DNA of 64,000 nucleotides, from NCBI GenBank assembly GCA_040954595.2, contig CM082594.2, forward strand, positions 3,100,001 through 3,164,000, read 5' to 3'. The position numbers were made by a program, and so were the translations under genes. Under the pieces are notes generated by a model, which was not told the DNA's origin, searched no databases, and saw nothing but the letters and a program-made list of their open reading frames with translations. This document shows, piece by piece, positions 1 to 11,000 of this stretch. Position 1 is the stretch's first letter, and every line of letters starts with the position of its first letter. Origin of the DNA: Balanoglossus misakiensis. Taxonomy: Eukaryota; Hemichordata.

Positions 1-155
1 TTTGGCCTTATGACGAAATACCACTGCTCGTCTCGCTCGACATTGGCGATCAGCTTGTCATAAAGCAGTTGCTATCCGACAGAAGCGCATTTATATGAGA
101 CAAATCGAATATTTATTGCGGGCCATGCAAAAGAAATCCGCTTTCATATTGTGTC

Positions 156-265
156 AGCTGTGGAAATGCCGCTGTTCCGCCGGGGGGAGGGGAGGGGATA
201 TGCTAAGTTCACAGGGAAATTAGCATACCCCCTCCCTCCGGCGGAACAGCTGCGTTTCCACAGCT
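156..265. repeat. Foldback (hairpin) element
   Basis: Two arms, 156-206 and 220-265, are imperfect reverse complements separated by about 13 bases. Each arm carries a G- or C-rich run next to GGCGGAACAGC-type sequence. It lies in the intron downstream of the minus-strand exon at 341-634. It looks like a MITE or foldback relic; I saw no clear target-site duplication. Confidence 0.7.
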
Positions 266-340
266 CCTGCTGCGTATACTGTTGGCATAGTGAATGTTAA
301 CAGGTCTATTACACACATAATCCAGTAACATCAGACTTAC

Positions 341-3300
341 AGTTTCCACGGTTTTTCATCTCTTGTGTTTTGACATCGAACACCACATACTTTCTGGGTA
401 ACCTGGAGATTTCGTCCATGGGATTCAGTGGTTCCAGAGATCCCTCAGCTGATTCATAAAATGCTTGTATTTCACTTCCCTCGGCCTCGATTGTTTCTCG
501 CTCTCCACTTGATAACTTGAATTCACCCAACTTGTGACGGATGATTTCTGTCAAATCACAAATGAGGTCATCCATACCACATCTGATCTTGATCGGATTG
601 ATGGACTTTGCGTATTTGACTCTGATGTCTTGTTCTGTTTTGGATAAAAGTTGAATGTAATTATAATTACAAAACTTATTTTCCTCCAAATACAATGGAA
701 TGGTTTGAGCTGCACAGAAAATGTACTGACTATCGAGTGTGTCATCAGTCCAGTTGATAAAGAGATTGTATATGTAATATATGCATGTATTCATGATGAC
801 ATAGTGTGCGCATGCGTAGTAATAAACTGTACTACAGGTTTTCCTGAAGTTGAATGAACAACTGTCTGCTGTGTCCTCTTGTGCTCTCCCTGAATATATC
901 CCAGATATATCACAAATTGGCGACGAGGTGACTAATCGAAGGACCCGTTCGTGAACATTAACTATAGAGACTAGTTCGAGCGACAAGAAAAGACGGAAAA
1001 CGGCGAAAGACAGGTGAAGTTCAGTTCAACGAAAAAGGGGAGGAGTGCGCCAGAAAGTGAGCACGTAGACCAGACGTAGATCGGACGTAGCGGTCACTTT
1101 CATCAGTCACGTAAACCAGATTGGATGTGGTGAAAACGGCGACGTTGAGTCGTAAACGCACTCTAGATTCGTCAGATTTGATGTGACGGAAGTTCACTGA
1201 ACAGTGAGTTGTAAAACTAACTTTCAGATAACGAAGTACTGAGAAGTTAGAACATTGTACAAGTCAACGATACAGCGGTAGACCAGAAAATTTTGCATAA
1301 TTCGTCATGGCTACTGGCGGCACGTATCTTGGTTGTGTGGGACCGTTCGAAAGTTCGAAGGAAACCTTCGTTTCGTACATCGACAGAATGCAGATGTTCT
1401 TTGTGGCGAACAATGTTGAATCAGATGAGCGGAAGAAAGCTATATTTCTGACTCAGATCGGTGCTGAGGTGCACACCGTGTTGGTGAATCTTTTGGCGCC
1501 AATAAAACCACGTGACAAGTCGTTGGCGGACATTGAAACCTGCCTGACTGAGCATTATAATCCAGTTCCGTTGGAGATAAGTGAGTCGTTTCACTTTTGG
1601 AAAAGGGATCAAAAACCGGAAGAGTCCGTGAGTGACTATATTCTAGCACTGAAGAAGATGTCCATTCACTGCAATTTCGGCAACTATCTCGATAGAGCAT
1701 TACGGGACAGACTTGTGTGTGGGGTGCTCGATTTGAGAATTCAACAGAAATTACTCAACATGCAGAACTTGAACTTTGAGAAAGCATGTCAAACAGCTGC
1801 GTCGATGGAAATGACGACGAAACAGTCGCAACAGATGAGATCAGACTCTCACAGCAAAAGTACTGTTATAAACAGTGTTGTAAAACGTGAACATTCTAAA
1901 ACTGTACAGTGTTTCAGATGTGGAAACAATCATTTTGCGAAAGAGTGTCCACATAAAAATGTAGTATGTCACAAGTGTTCAAAACAAGGTCACTTTGCAA
2001 AGTTTTGTAAAACTAGAGGTAAAGTGAAGGCCAAGGGAAATGTCAGAAGTGACAAAAGGCCTATGGTTAAATCTGTAAAGTCAGTCACTGAAACAGTTGA
2101 AGACAGTGATGACTCTGATTCATGTGTGTATAATGTTGTATCCTCCATCAATATGAATGTAGGTGGAGAAAAATCTGGCTATTTTGTAAGCCTAGATATG
2201 AATGGTAAGTCCGTGTCAATGCAAGTAGACACAGCAGCTGACTACAGTATCATGTCTAAAACAGAGTATAACAAGAAATTCAGTCAAAGTCCCTTGAGGA
2301 AATCTTCGGTAAGACTGAAAAGCTATACTGGAGATCCGATTTCGGTCTGTGGTGAAATTTTGGTCACAGTATGTTATGATGGTCAGTGTGTCGATTTGCC
2401 ATTGATAGTAGTGGACCACCCAGGTAAACCAACCCTGCTTGGTAGAAATTGGTTGCAGAAATTGAAATTAAATTGGTGTAAGATATTTCTGTGTACTGCC
2501 CAAACAATCAGTAAAGGAAAAGCTGGTGATTGTTTGACTGCCAAAACAAAAGACAGGCTTGATTTGATTCTTCGTAAGCACAGTAACATATTTACTGATA
2601 GCTATGATGGTATGCGTGGGCACAAAGCTCATATTCGTGTCAAAGAGGGTGCAAAACCTATATTTCACAAACCAAGACGAGTTCCATATGCGCTTCGTGG
2701 AGCAGTCGAAACAGAATTGGCAAAACTGGAAAAAAATGGAGTAATAGTTAAAGTTGATCAGTCTGAGTGGGCGAGTCCAATTGTAGTGGTGCCCAAAGCT
2801 GATAAAACAGTCAGAATTTGTGGTGACTATAAAGTAAGTATTAATCCAGTAGTTGAGGATGAGCAGTGTACTTTACCGACTACACAAGATTTGTATGTTC
2901 AACTGTCGGGGTCAAAAGTATTCACACGTTTGGATTTGACACATGCTTATGCTCAATTGTCAGTTGATGACGAAAGTAGAAAGTATTTGACCATTAATAC
3001 TCATAAAGGTCTGTACTCGTACACAAAGTTACCATATGGTGTGAAGTCTGCGCCAAAAATATTTCAGACTAAGATGGATTGTATCCTTCAAGGTGTCCAG
3101 AAATGTGTTTGGAAACAAGATGATATCCTTATTGGGGGTGACAATGTTCATGAGAATCTTGATATTTTGGAACAAGTTCTCAAAAGATTGAGTGATAATA
3201 ATTTGCACGTAAATTTGTCAAAGTGTGAATTTGCAAAGTCTAGCACTGTGTATTTGGGTTTAGAATACAGTGGTGAAGGATTGAAACCTGTGGAATCCTC

Positions 3301-6300
3301 TGTACAAGCCATAAAACAGGCTCCAGTACCAAAGAATGTATCACAATTGCGTTCATTTTTGGGTATGGTACAGTACTACCATCAGTTTTTACCGAATTTA
3401 GCTACTACATTGCAGCCTCTGCATGAGTTGTTAAAGAAAGGTGTTGTTTGGAAATGGAGCGATAAATGTCAAAAAGCGTATGAGACATGTAAAGCAAACT
3501 TGACTAGTGAGACCTTGTTGGTACACTATGATCAGAGTAAGAAATTGAAGCTTGATTGTGACGCTTCAAGTTATGGCGTTGGAGCGGTTCTCTCACATGT
3601 GTTCGAAAATGGTGATGAGAGACCAATAGCGTATGCCTCTAGAACGCTCAGCCCAAGCGAGCGTAATTATGCTCAAATTGAAAGAGAAGCATTATCATTG
3701 ATATTTGGAGTTAAGAAGTTTCATGATTTTCTGTATGGGAGAAAATTCACTCTTGTAACAGATCACAAGCCACTGCTGGCTATTTTGGGTCCAAAAGCGG
3801 GTATCCCTACCATAGCAGCTGCAAGAATGCAACGTTGGGCATTAATTCTGCAGGCATATGACTATGATATTGAGTATCGTAACACAACGGCACACGCTAA
3901 CTGTGATGCGTTGTCAAGATTACCAAATCCAAGTAAGCACAATACTGATGCTGATTCCAATGTATTTACTGTGGGTATACTTGATGAGAGTTTTCCAGTT
4001 CTAGCCGATGATATTGCTAGAGAAACCAGGGTCAATCCAATTCTCTGTAAAGTGTATGATTATGTTTTGAATGGTTGGCCAAAGAATTGTACAGACATGC
4101 CTGATGCATTGAAACCGTATTATCACAAAAGAGATCAATTATCTCTAGAACGAGGATGTATTCTCTGGGGTCTCAGGGTTGTCATACCAAGGAAATTTCG
4201 AGAGAAATTGCTGGATGAACTTCATTGGGAACATCCAGGAATATGTGCAATGAAAGCACTGGCACGCAGTCATGTGTGGTGGCCAGGAATTGATTCTGAT
4301 ATTGAATCCAAGGTCAAAGCTTGTTCAGTATGTCAGAGAGCAAGACCAACACCCAGTAAATTACCATTACATCCATGGGTTTGGCCAATGAGACCTTTTC
4401 AGAGAGTGCATATTGATTTTTGTGAAGATAAGACATCATATTATCTTATTCTTGTTGATTGTCATTCTAAATGGGTTGATGTGAAGCCAATGAAAAGCAT
4501 AACAGCAGAGCGTACAATTGATGAGTTAAGGCTCATATTTGCTGAACACGGTCTTCCTGAACAGTTAGTTTCAGATAATGGCCCACAATTCACGTCTGCT
4601 GAATTTGATATATTCACGAAAAGAAATGGTATTCATCATACTAAAGTAGCTCCATATCATCCTGCGTCTAATGGTGCTGCTGAAAGAGCAGTTAAACTTG
4701 TGAAAGAAAGTTTCACTAAGCAAGTTTTAGCTGGTGGATCATCTATGTCTTTGAAACGTAGAATAGCTAATTTTCTATTGAGGTATAGAACCACACCTCA
4801 TAGCACAACAGGTGTTAGTCCAGCTGAATTGATGTGTAAAAGACAGCTTCGTACCAGATTGAGTTTGGTAAAACCTTGTTTGGCTAAAAAGGTTGAAAAG
4901 AAACAGGAAGCACATAAAGAGCAATTTGATCGTTCTAGAAAACAAGAGCGATACTTTGAAATAGGTGATGTGGTTAGAGTGAAAAATCCTAGACCACAGT
5001 CCAAACATGACAAATGGTTATTGGGGTCGATCATTGACGTCAAAGGACCTCGAAATTACATTGTGAAAATAGGATCCATGACTAAATTAGTTCATGCTGA
5101 TCATATGTTGAAAACCATGGAAGAGTTTCAAACTGAGTTGCCTATGACAGAGTTCAATGATTCAGTTTTGACTAATCTTGATATCTGTGAAAGACCAGAA
5201 ACTGAAATGTTCAGTACAATTCCTGTTCAGAATTCTTGTAAACCACAACCAGTGGAAAATACTGATGTGAAAGTTGCTAGTGATTCTGGCCAAGCTACAC
5301 AAAGTCAGAATACACAAGTGAAACCTGGAAATATTACAGAACCTGTAAGGAGATCAGACAGAGTCAGAAAACCCGTTGTGAAACTGAATTTGTAATTTCA
5401 GTAGTTTTGTTGTTAACAAAGATGTTGTGTTTACAAGTTGACATTTGTTGAAGTTTGTCAAGCCACCCAATTTCTTTTAAAGGGAAGGCAGTGTAATATA
5501 TGCATGTATTCATGATGACATAGTGTGCGCATGCGTAGTAATAAACTGTACTACAGGTTTTCCTGAAGTTGAATGAACAACTGTCTGCTGTGTCCTCTTG
5601 TGCTCTCCCTGAATATATCCCAGATATATCACAGTATAAATTGTTGCCAGTCTCAGATGATAAAAACAGTTATTGCTGAAGAAGATCGGTTATGTTTTGT
5701 TTACAGTGACCAATCGATCGATATTTTAGTCATATCTATTCTACTGAAGCGGAGCTTCCCTATATATAGGGGTAGCCAATTGGCGGCGTTCATTGTGTAC
5801 ATTGACTCTGAAGGGTGAACACGCAGACACACGCTCCCGAGAATGCATGATTTTCCGAAGTTTTCGACCGCAAAATCATTCACAATGCATGCAAGATTCC
5901 TTCGTTTATCTGAAGATTAACGATATCTGACTGAGACGCGAACGAAAGAGTACATTTCGAAACGCATGGGTCTGACTAGTTTAAATAAGACAAAATAATG
6001 ACGTCATTTTCTTATTTTCTTTTCCAGCATTTACTTCTACCGATACACATCGGTCAAATATTTTTAGTTTTGAGCTCATAGGTAAAATATAAGAAAGTAT
6101 GAACCTACGTGCAACTGGATGATGGTCGAATTCCACCAAGTAGCCATTCTCGCTGAGCGTTGTAATGTTGTCAAAAAATTCCATTTTTTTCTTTTTGCCG
6201 CTAGACAGTGGCTGATAAAGTTCCAGCGTGTTGAGCCTAACGTCATCGGGAATCATGTCAAATTCACGGGCGTTTTCCTTCAGTTTGGCCGCCAGACTGC

Positions 6301-6388
6301 CGATGGTATCGGTCTCGTCGCATTTAAACGGCAGCGCGTTCCCCCCTCGGCAGTTTCTGACATGCACGGTAATTTTGCCGCTCGCCAT
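341..6388 (-). CDS. Ubl-IFI44-like GTPase gene, copy 1 (first two exons; runs off left edge)
   Basis: Two exons are in the window: exon 1 at 6388-6109 (ATG at 6388, MASGKITVHVRN) and exon 2 at 634-341. Exon 1 ends in phase 1 at a GTAGGT donor. Exon 2 opens after ACAG and ends in phase 1 at GTAAGT. Each encodes a ubiquitin-like (beta-grasp) domain of about 90 residues and matches exons 1 and 2 of the complete copy at 18492-25575. Exon 2 is 294 nt in both copies; exon 1 is one codon longer here. The remaining exons (third Ubl and G domain) should lie left of position 1. Intron 1 holds a whole Ty3 retrotransposon in the opposite orientation; both flanking exons remain open, so splicing could still remove it. 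Function is inferred from the complete copy. Confidence 0.75.
773..914 (+). repeat. 5' LTR of Ty3-type retrotransposon
   Basis: This 142-bp repeat begins TGTAATATATGC and ends ATATATCACA. It appears identical base for base to 5492-5633. The five bases GTATA at 768-772 recur at 5634-5638 and form the target-site duplication. A candidate primer-binding site (TGGCGACGAGGTGAC) begins a few bases downstream, at about 918; I do not assign the tRNA. Confidence 0.92.
1307..5395 (+). CDS. Gag-Pol polyprotein of Ty3-type retrotransposon (1362 aa)
   Basis: A single frame fuses Gag and Pol. Domains in order: Gag about 1-190; two CCHC zinc knuckles near 202-214 (CX2CX3HX4C, one residue short) and 221-234 (canonical); aspartic protease with VDTAAD near 306 (DTAA rather than the usual DTGA); reverse transcriptase about 460-640 with LDLTHAY near 542 and QDDILI near 604; RNase H about 745-870; integrase with an HWEH...CSVC zinc module near 971-1010 and acidic residues in HIDFCED, SDNGPQF and GAAERAV. 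The order PR-RT-RH-IN is that of Metaviridae/Ty3. The residue that is usually Tyr before the xDD motif is Lys here. No stop or frameshift separates Gag from Pol, so a single product needing proteolysis is likely. Confidence 0.95.
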   Translation: MATGGTYLGCVGPFESSKETFVSYIDRMQMFFVANNVESDERKKAIFLTQIGAEVHTVLVNLLAPIKPRDKSLADIETCLTEHYNPVPLEISESFHFWKRDQKPEESVSDYILALKKMSIHCNFGNYLDRALRDRLVCGVLDLRIQQKLLNMQNLNFEKACQTAASMEMTTKQSQQMRSDSHSKSTVINSVVKREHSKTVQCFRCGNNHFAKECPHKNVVCHKCSKQGHFAKFCKTRGKVKAKGNVRSDKRPMVKSVKSVTETVEDSDDSDSCVYNVVSSINMNVGGEKSGYFVSLDMNGKSVSMQVDTAADYSIMSKTEYNKKFSQSPLRKSSVRLKSYTGDPISVCGEILVTVCYDGQCVDLPLIVVDHPGKPTLLGRNWLQKLKLNWCKIFLCTAQTISKGKAGDCLTAKTKDRLDLILRKHSNIFTDSYDGMRGHKAHIRVKEGAKPIFHKPRRVPYALRGAVETELAKLEKNGVIVKVDQSEWASPIVVVPKADKTVRICGDYKVSINPVVEDEQCTLPTTQDLYVQLSGSKVFTRLDLTHAYAQLSVDDESRKYLTINTHKGLYSYTKLPYGVKSAPKIFQTKMDCILQGVQKCVWKQDDILIGGDNVHENLDILEQVLKRLSDNNLHVNLSKCEFAKSSTVYLGLEYSGEGLKPVESSVQAIKQAPVPKNVSQLRSFLGMVQYYHQFLPNLATTLQPLHELLKKGVVWKWSDKCQKAYETCKANLTSETLLVHYDQSKKLKLDCDASSYGVGAVLSHVFENGDERPIAYASRTLSPSERNYAQIEREALSLIFGVKKFHDFLYGRKFTLVTDHKPLLAILGPKAGIPTIAAARMQRWALILQAYDYDIEYRNTTAHANCDALSRLPNPSKHNTDADSNVFTVGILDESFPVLADDIARETRVNPILCKVYDYVLNGWPKNCTDMPDALKPYYHKRDQLSLERGCILWGLRVVIPRKFREKLLDELHWEHPGICAMKALARSHVWWPGIDSDIESKVKACSVCQRARPTPSKLPLHPWVWPMRPFQRVHIDFCEDKTSYYLILVDCHSKWVDVKPMKSITAERTIDELRLIFAEHGLPEQLVSDNGPQFTSAEFDIFTKRNGIHHTKVAPYHPASNGAAERAVKLVKESFTKQVLAGGSSMSLKRRIANFLLRYRTTPHSTTGVSPAELMCKRQLRTRLSLVKPCLAKKVEKKQEAHKEQFDRSRKQERYFEIGDVVRVKNPRPQSKHDKWLLGSIIDVKGPRNYIVKIGSMTKLVHADHMLKTMEEFQTELPMTEFNDSVLTNLDICERPETEMFSTIPVQNSCKPQPVENTDVKVASDSGQATQSQNTQVKPGNITEPVRRSDRVRKPVVKLNL
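5492..5633 (+). repeat. 3' LTR of Ty3-type retrotransposon
   Basis: This is a 142-bp copy of the 5' LTR with no difference seen by eye. It is followed at 5634 by GTATA, the right half of the target-site duplication. Confidence 0.92.
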
Positions 6389-6419
6389 AGTTGTGTGCTG
6401 TTCCCACTAGCTTGTTAGT

Positions 6420-7123
6420 AATAGTAGTGAAAGCACCAAGTTGATACCAGGCGCCTATTGCGGTTTTGCCTATCTAATTAGCATACGGCGCGACACCGGA
6501 ATGTTTTTTGCATGACAAGTCCCCATGTTACTAACATGATGAATGGGGGTCAAATGGAGGTCATGATAGTTCTGCATTTTCTGGTACAGAATTTCAGAAA
6601 AATCATAGTTCACGAAACTTTTAACCCTTTACTATATACGTTTAACGTGTGCGAGGAGTTGTTGTTATGACAACATAGTTGTTTTCATTTTTAAAAAAAA
6701 TATCTACATAAATCTTTCTCCATAGATCTACCACTAAGACCGCCCATGTCCCCTGTAAGGCAATCAGAGCTATCATGACCTCTCTTTGACCGGACTCCTC
6801 AAGGGTCATTCATTATGTTAGTAACCTGGAGATTGGTCATGCAAACAACATTCCGGTGATTTTTTTAACAATGTAAAATCCCGGCCCGTTTAGCAGACAA
6901 ACCTCTAAAATAAATGTTTTCCGTTCCCTTCTCCCTTCTTTATATCCGTGGAAAGTTATTACACAATCGTTCCCAAGTACACCACACCTGTCTTTCAGTC
7001 ACAGTGATAAATCAAACATTTGCAAATAATTGTAATCATGCATACCCATCCAAATTTTCAACATCATAGGTCAAATATATAGTATTTGGATGGCTATTTG
7101 CAAAGACAAACGGTTACAAAGAA
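6420..7123. repeat. Duplicated spacer upstream of GTPase copy 1
   Basis: No gene was found. The stretch is a colinear relative of 16420-17917 with indels. Shared landmarks include the CGGCGCGACACCGGAATG segment, the CTCTTTGACCGGACTCCTCAAGGGTC segment and the paired GGATGGCTA/TTTGCAAAGACAAACGG end. A smaller inverted repeat exists inside it: the GGTCATGATAG stretch near 6550 faces its complement near 6770. Confidence 0.65.
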
Positions 7124-7219
7124 GACTTGTTTGAAATGGGAAAAATGAATATTTCGTCAATCCCAGTTATGTCTGATAGTTCTGTACTGCAGCGTCATCT
7201 TTCAATTCGTCAACGTGTG
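7124..7219 (-). pseudogene. Fragment of GTPase exon 6 (deletion scar)
   Basis: This sequence matches part of exon 6 of the complete GTPase (18594-18705), including bases coding for TGIDE and DELKDDAA. It lacks 13 bases inside the exon, so the frame is broken. To its left is the sequence that precedes exon 6's flank at 17.9 kb, with about 680 bp missing. To its right the sequence jumps to what lies upstream of the complete gene's start (about 25.66 kb). It is therefore the join left by deletion of almost a whole gene copy. Confidence 0.75.
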
Positions 7220-7499
7220 TTGCTGGTCAGATGAACGGTTCTGTAGTAGTTGTTTTTTTCTATTTGCATTTTAACCTTTGAACTGGGAGGAGACTGTACA
7301 CGCTGATGTGTCATGCCAGCGGTTTCAAATTTGAGCCCTGTGTATTAAACACACGGACTACTGCGAGTTTGAAGGTGCTAATCCTCTATGTGATTATATC
7401 TTGTATAAATCTACGACAGCTCTACATTTGGTTGTGCATTTGTATCTTTAAGTATTTGTCTTCGTTGACAGGTAAGGATCGACCAATATATGTAAAATG

Positions 7500-7835
7500 C
7501 TAATAGTGGATTCTTAGTGCTGACTGCTTTCATTTTGTCTTCGGCGAATTCTCTTGTGTTTTCGCTACTCGAAACACCGAGCTCTTTCGATATCGATTGA
7601 ATTTTTGCACACGACTCAGTTAACAAACACGCCAATCAATTATCGATGTCAACGAATTCCTGCGTCGCATGCTTTGATTGACCTCGCTACAAGGGCGTGA
7701 ACTCTTCGTGCAAATTCCCTTGTGTCTTTGCTATTCGAAACATAGACCTCTTTCGATATCGACTGTTGTTTTGCACATGACTAAGGTAGCAAACACGTCT
7801 ATCAATAACTAGTTTAGTGGTGATAAATACAACTC
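7500..7835. repeat. 185-bp family repeats (inverted relative to 23-24.6 kb), two units
   Basis: Two degenerate units share CTCTTTCGATATCGA, TTTTTGCACA(T/C)GACT and GCGTCGCATGCTTTGATTGACCTCG with the array at 23.0-24.6 kb, but on the opposite strand. The same pair of units recurs at 25960-26245, upstream of the second copy of the plus-strand gene. Confidence 0.7.
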
Positions 7836-8000
7836 ACTGTTTCCACAGTTTCTTGTTTCAAATATTGTAATCGGAATTTATTTTGGTGTTTTAAAGTTTT
7901 TATTTGGAGGGTGAGATTATCTGTATTGGCGGCCATTTTGAAAAAATGGTTGCCATAGAAACCTTTTAACATATTTTTATTGGCTCTTACACACCAGACA

Positions 8001-11000
8001 ATGGAGCAGCAAGTCCTCGTTTACACGAAACTCGAGTCATTTCATCAGGCCCACGATATTGTGAAAGACCAACTCAAAGCGATCCTGGGTGACATGAAAT
8101 GCATCGTCGTCACGTACACCAGGGATTCGTCTTGGCAGAGGAACGAGCAGTTTAGCGCCGTGACGCCTGTTGTGGTTTTGGACACAAGGCAAACGAGGGT
8201 CCTCCTGACTCCAACCGACAGGTACCGATCGGTTGATCACTGGGATGAACTCAGAGAACTGTCCACGACCATGTCAAAGCCTCGAGGTAGGTCATATATG
8301 CTTCAACCATACGCGGTGTAAATTAGCAGTAGTCACACGCCAACTGACTACTAACTGCTCCTTACTGACTACTAACTTTACAAAATGGTAGTCACCACTG
8401 ACTACCGGTAGGTGCAGCCGTCTCAGCTGTGTTATTGAATAGGTAGATGATTGCACTGACATGTGTCAATGCTGTATTACTGTCAGCATACATGCTGCTG
8501 AAAAAATCTACAGTTAAGGCTGCATTCACAAACACCTCTGGAGGGGGGGGCGGGAGAATTCAATTTTTTTTACCGCTAATTTTCACATGCCCCCCTTCCG
8601 AACTGCCAATATTTTCAAATCCCCCCCTTCCGAACTGCCAAAATTTTGAAATCCCCCCCATTGTCTTTTACAGAGCAAAACACATCACCTATCTATCTTG
8701 TAAAAAGAAAAACAGCGCTCCCATGAAAAGAATTTGAAACTGATGTTTCCCCTCATCAGTGGGTATTAAAACTGAACATTGTTTTTATTTAAAGAAAATT
8801 TTCTAAAATACAGAGCTCAAAGCTGCATTTTAATGAACCCGGCAAAAGCAAATTAACTCAACTACCGGTATGTTGGGGAGGACAAATTTAACCGTCGGCG
8901 CTCAAAGTTATCATGGGGTGGGGCAAGTCCCCTGACCTGGGACACTAGATAAACCAGTCAATGATTGAAAGGTGTTGATGAATGGAGGGGGTGGGTGTGG
9001 GAGGGGGTGTGTATAATTTCGAGCCCTAGAAATACACCACAAACATAGGTTGTAACACCGGCCCAGGCCCAGCACCGGCGCTACACCGCCGCAAACTATG
9101 GAGTTTGAATCGCGGCCTGACTGTGTATTTAGTGCCCCAGTAGTATAAACAAGACAACAGTCTGCTTGCTATCTGACATCTAAGGTGTGGAAACAACCAC
9201 CCAAAGGCAAATACGGTATATATCAAATTTTCAACCATGGAGATAATATTATGAGACCCATACATCGGTATTTTTAGTTTAACAGAAAAAAATGTCCATT
9301 GTTTTTAAATAAGTTCGTTGCGAATTATTCTTAACCAGTAACCTGCCTCTAATTTACAGGTTCTTTTCTCGTCATCCTTTATGGGGACAGGAAATCAGAA
9401 AATTTAGCGGAGGGAAAAAATGTTTCCGACCATTTTCTGAAAATCTGGTCGTACAGGGATAGATTCGCAGTATGCCTTGCAGCGAAGGGAAGATGTTTTT
9501 CTCTCTGGCAAGAATTTAATGCAACTCAAAAGTCTGCCTTAAGAAGATATTTCGAAGAAATTGTCATTTTGCCCAGAATGATGTACGAATGCAACCTATT
9601 GGTAATTGGGACCGACAGTCAATGTATACAATATAAGGAATATTTGGAATCTCACACGCTACTGTTCCAGACAGAGGATTTCGACACAAAATCCCATCTC
9701 ATCGAAGGGCGTAATACGATGCACTTTCCCAATACAAAGGACCAAAAAGTCAAGAACATCCTAACGACTTTCTATGACAAAACAAACACTTGGTCAAAGA
9801 CAGAGATCTGCAAGATAGGAACAGACTATGCGGCATTGTATCAGATTGTAAGTCGGATTCCTTCATCCAATCAGAGCTCCTGGTCAAGGATGTTCGGGTC
9901 GAAATCAAAGTGCAACCGGCTGATTTGGTTCTGCCATTGTAAGAAATGTATAAATACAATTGCAGACATCAACAAGCAATGTGAGTTTTATTCTCATTTT
10001 GTTGTAGTCCTCACTGTAGTACATTAACACAGTATTTTCGTGGATTGAAATGCACTTTGCACATGTTCTGTTGATACTACTAACTCTAGACAGGAAGTGC
10101 GATTGTTTGGAGGAAAGCATTTAAAGTGCGGCGATCGTCTTATGCTCCTGTGCCAAACCAGAGACTCTGGTTGCAAAAATGGTTTACATTCATAAGGCAA
10201 TGTGTTGTTCTAACAACATACAAGATGGCGGCGACTATAATCTGTGTCGGAGCGAAGGCAGTCCACTATTTGAATACGTCAAATGCAACACTTGCAGAAC
10301 ATTTGGATTGGATGTAATGTTTGTATACACGAAATCACGCACATGCGCATAAGACGATCGTCGGCCTTTAACATACCATTTCTTAAACTATTACTACAGA
10401 ATGAGATTATAACTGGATTTGACCCCTTAGCAGGAAGTAAACATCTATTTAAGGCTGCCAGAAATGTTGAATGTAGAAGCCCATAATGACAAAAGTGTTC
10501 ATACGAAAATATTGAGAACAGTTTGCATGTTCAGCTATAGGTATAGAGCAAACCAACCTTCTCATGTTAATGTTGTCATTTGCTTTTCTTCATCCAGTAC
10601 GAAGTATATATGTGTTGCCCATGATCGACGAATCATGCACGGATGAATCGCTGTATGAAATACTGCAGGAAAACCTATTACAACTTATGAAGGACGATCA
10701 CAATGAATTCAGCGACAGAAAGCCGGCAGAATTACGTGCTAGACAAGGAGATAAATGGTTCTTAAGTTTGTACTCTGCTTATGCGGCAAGCATTTCTGAT
10801 ATAAGTAAGTGTACCATTTTTTAATGTTACGCTGGTCTTTTATTTCTTCAGTTTTTATATTTGCCATTCATTTTCATAAAAAGGTCATTCTCCCTAGCCA
10901 TGGAGAAATGTGACTGATATTTTCTTTATGTAATTTCAGACAAACCGAAGACCCTGAATGAACGCTTACAGGATCTCATAGACCAAGAAGAAAATGCACG

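Larger units (their letters stand above)
773..5633 (+). mobile_element. Complete Ty3/gypsy-type LTR retrotransposon, 4861 bp
   Basis: The element has two 142-bp LTRs, a GTATA target-site duplication, one uninterrupted gag-pol frame (1307-5395) and a purine-rich tract (AAAGGGAAGG) just before the 3' LTR. LTRs that look identical and an open frame indicate a young insertion. It sits in intron 1 of a minus-strand Ubl-GTPase gene, in the opposite orientation to that gene. There is no envelope-like frame. Confidence 0.95.

Noticed and set aside
309-986. A 225-codon minus-strand frame taken as one protein
   Set aside because: It is a read-through of exon 2 (341-634) into the intron and the LTR. 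Only the part inside the splice sites has homology.
8001-8286. TIR or SEFIR domain call for exon 1 of the polyQ gene
   Set aside because: There is only a vague pattern of hydrophobic strands. No diagnostic boxes were seen, so it is not annotated as such.
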